The notes under the pieces were generated by a model. It worked only from the letters and a program-made list of their open reading frames with translations. It had not been told where the DNA came from and did not search any database. Source: an uncultured Clostridia bacterium (GTDB lineage Bacteria; Bacillota; Clostridia; Christensenellales; CAG-138). Taken from it: a stretch of DNA of 7,027 bases. The position numbers and the translations under genes were made by a program. The stretch is taken from assembly GCA_947304365.1 (NCBI GenBank), contig CAMZAY010000057.1, positions 1-7,027 of the forward strand. Reading direction: 5' to 3'. This document shows, piece by piece, positions 7,013 through 7,027 of the stretch. The stretch's first letter is position 1. Each line of letters opens with the position of its first letter.

Positions 7013-7027
7013 TTGAAACCAGACCTT
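7013..7027 (+). CDS. Possible start of a further gene downstream of glpK (cut by the window edge)
   Basis: AAAGGAA at 6996-7002 resembles a ribosome site. It is followed 10-11 nt later by TTG AAA CCA GAC CTT, which stays open to the edge. There is no terminator between glpK and this point, so a co-transcribed gene is plausible. Five codons cannot identify a product, and the true start may lie beyond the window. Confidence 0.25.

Overview
The window looks like chromosomal DNA from a Gram-positive anaerobe, most likely an uncultured member of the Clostridia. By eye it is moderately GC-rich (roughly 55-60%). This placement is inferred from Firmicutes-style strong Shine-Dalgarno sites, a TTG start, a clostridial-looking PBP2 and the gene content. 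I cannot name a species.

Layout. A 151-bp divergent intergenic region (5319-5469) holds two back-to-back sigma-A promoters. To the left, on the minus strand, runs a tightly packed cell-elongation operon: mreC (5318-4476), mreD (4476-3964), the PBP2 gene mrdA (3953-1480), a fused GT2 glycosyltransferase/GtrA membrane protein (1445-336), and the first 109 codons of the Mn2+ exporter gene mntP (329 to the window edge). To the right, on the plus strand, lies a complete glycerol kinase gene, glpK (5470-6972). It is followed by what may be the start of another gene at the right edge.

How the genes work together. MreC, MreD and PBP2 are core parts of the elongasome, which builds the lateral cell wall in rod-shaped cells. 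mreB is not next to them here. The GT2-GtrA protein probably glycosylates a lipid carrier or surface polymer. MntP exports manganese. GlpK belongs to glycerol catabolism and is transcribed separately.

Main anomaly. Two consecutive elongasome genes are broken as written, while every other gene reads cleanly. mreD has a single in-frame amber (TAG) at codon 106, and the reading frame then continues with plausible MreD sequence to a normal 170-residue length. About 280 bases further on, the PBP2 gene has its membrane anchor in one frame and the rest of the protein in another. The stretch that normally joins anchor to pedestal appears shortened, which suggests a small deletion of 3k+1 bases. The explanations are sequencing or assembly error, early decay of the elongation machinery, or, less likely, suppression or recoding. 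I found no CRISPR array, tRNA, rRNA, insertion sequence or prophage gene, and no clear new biological system.
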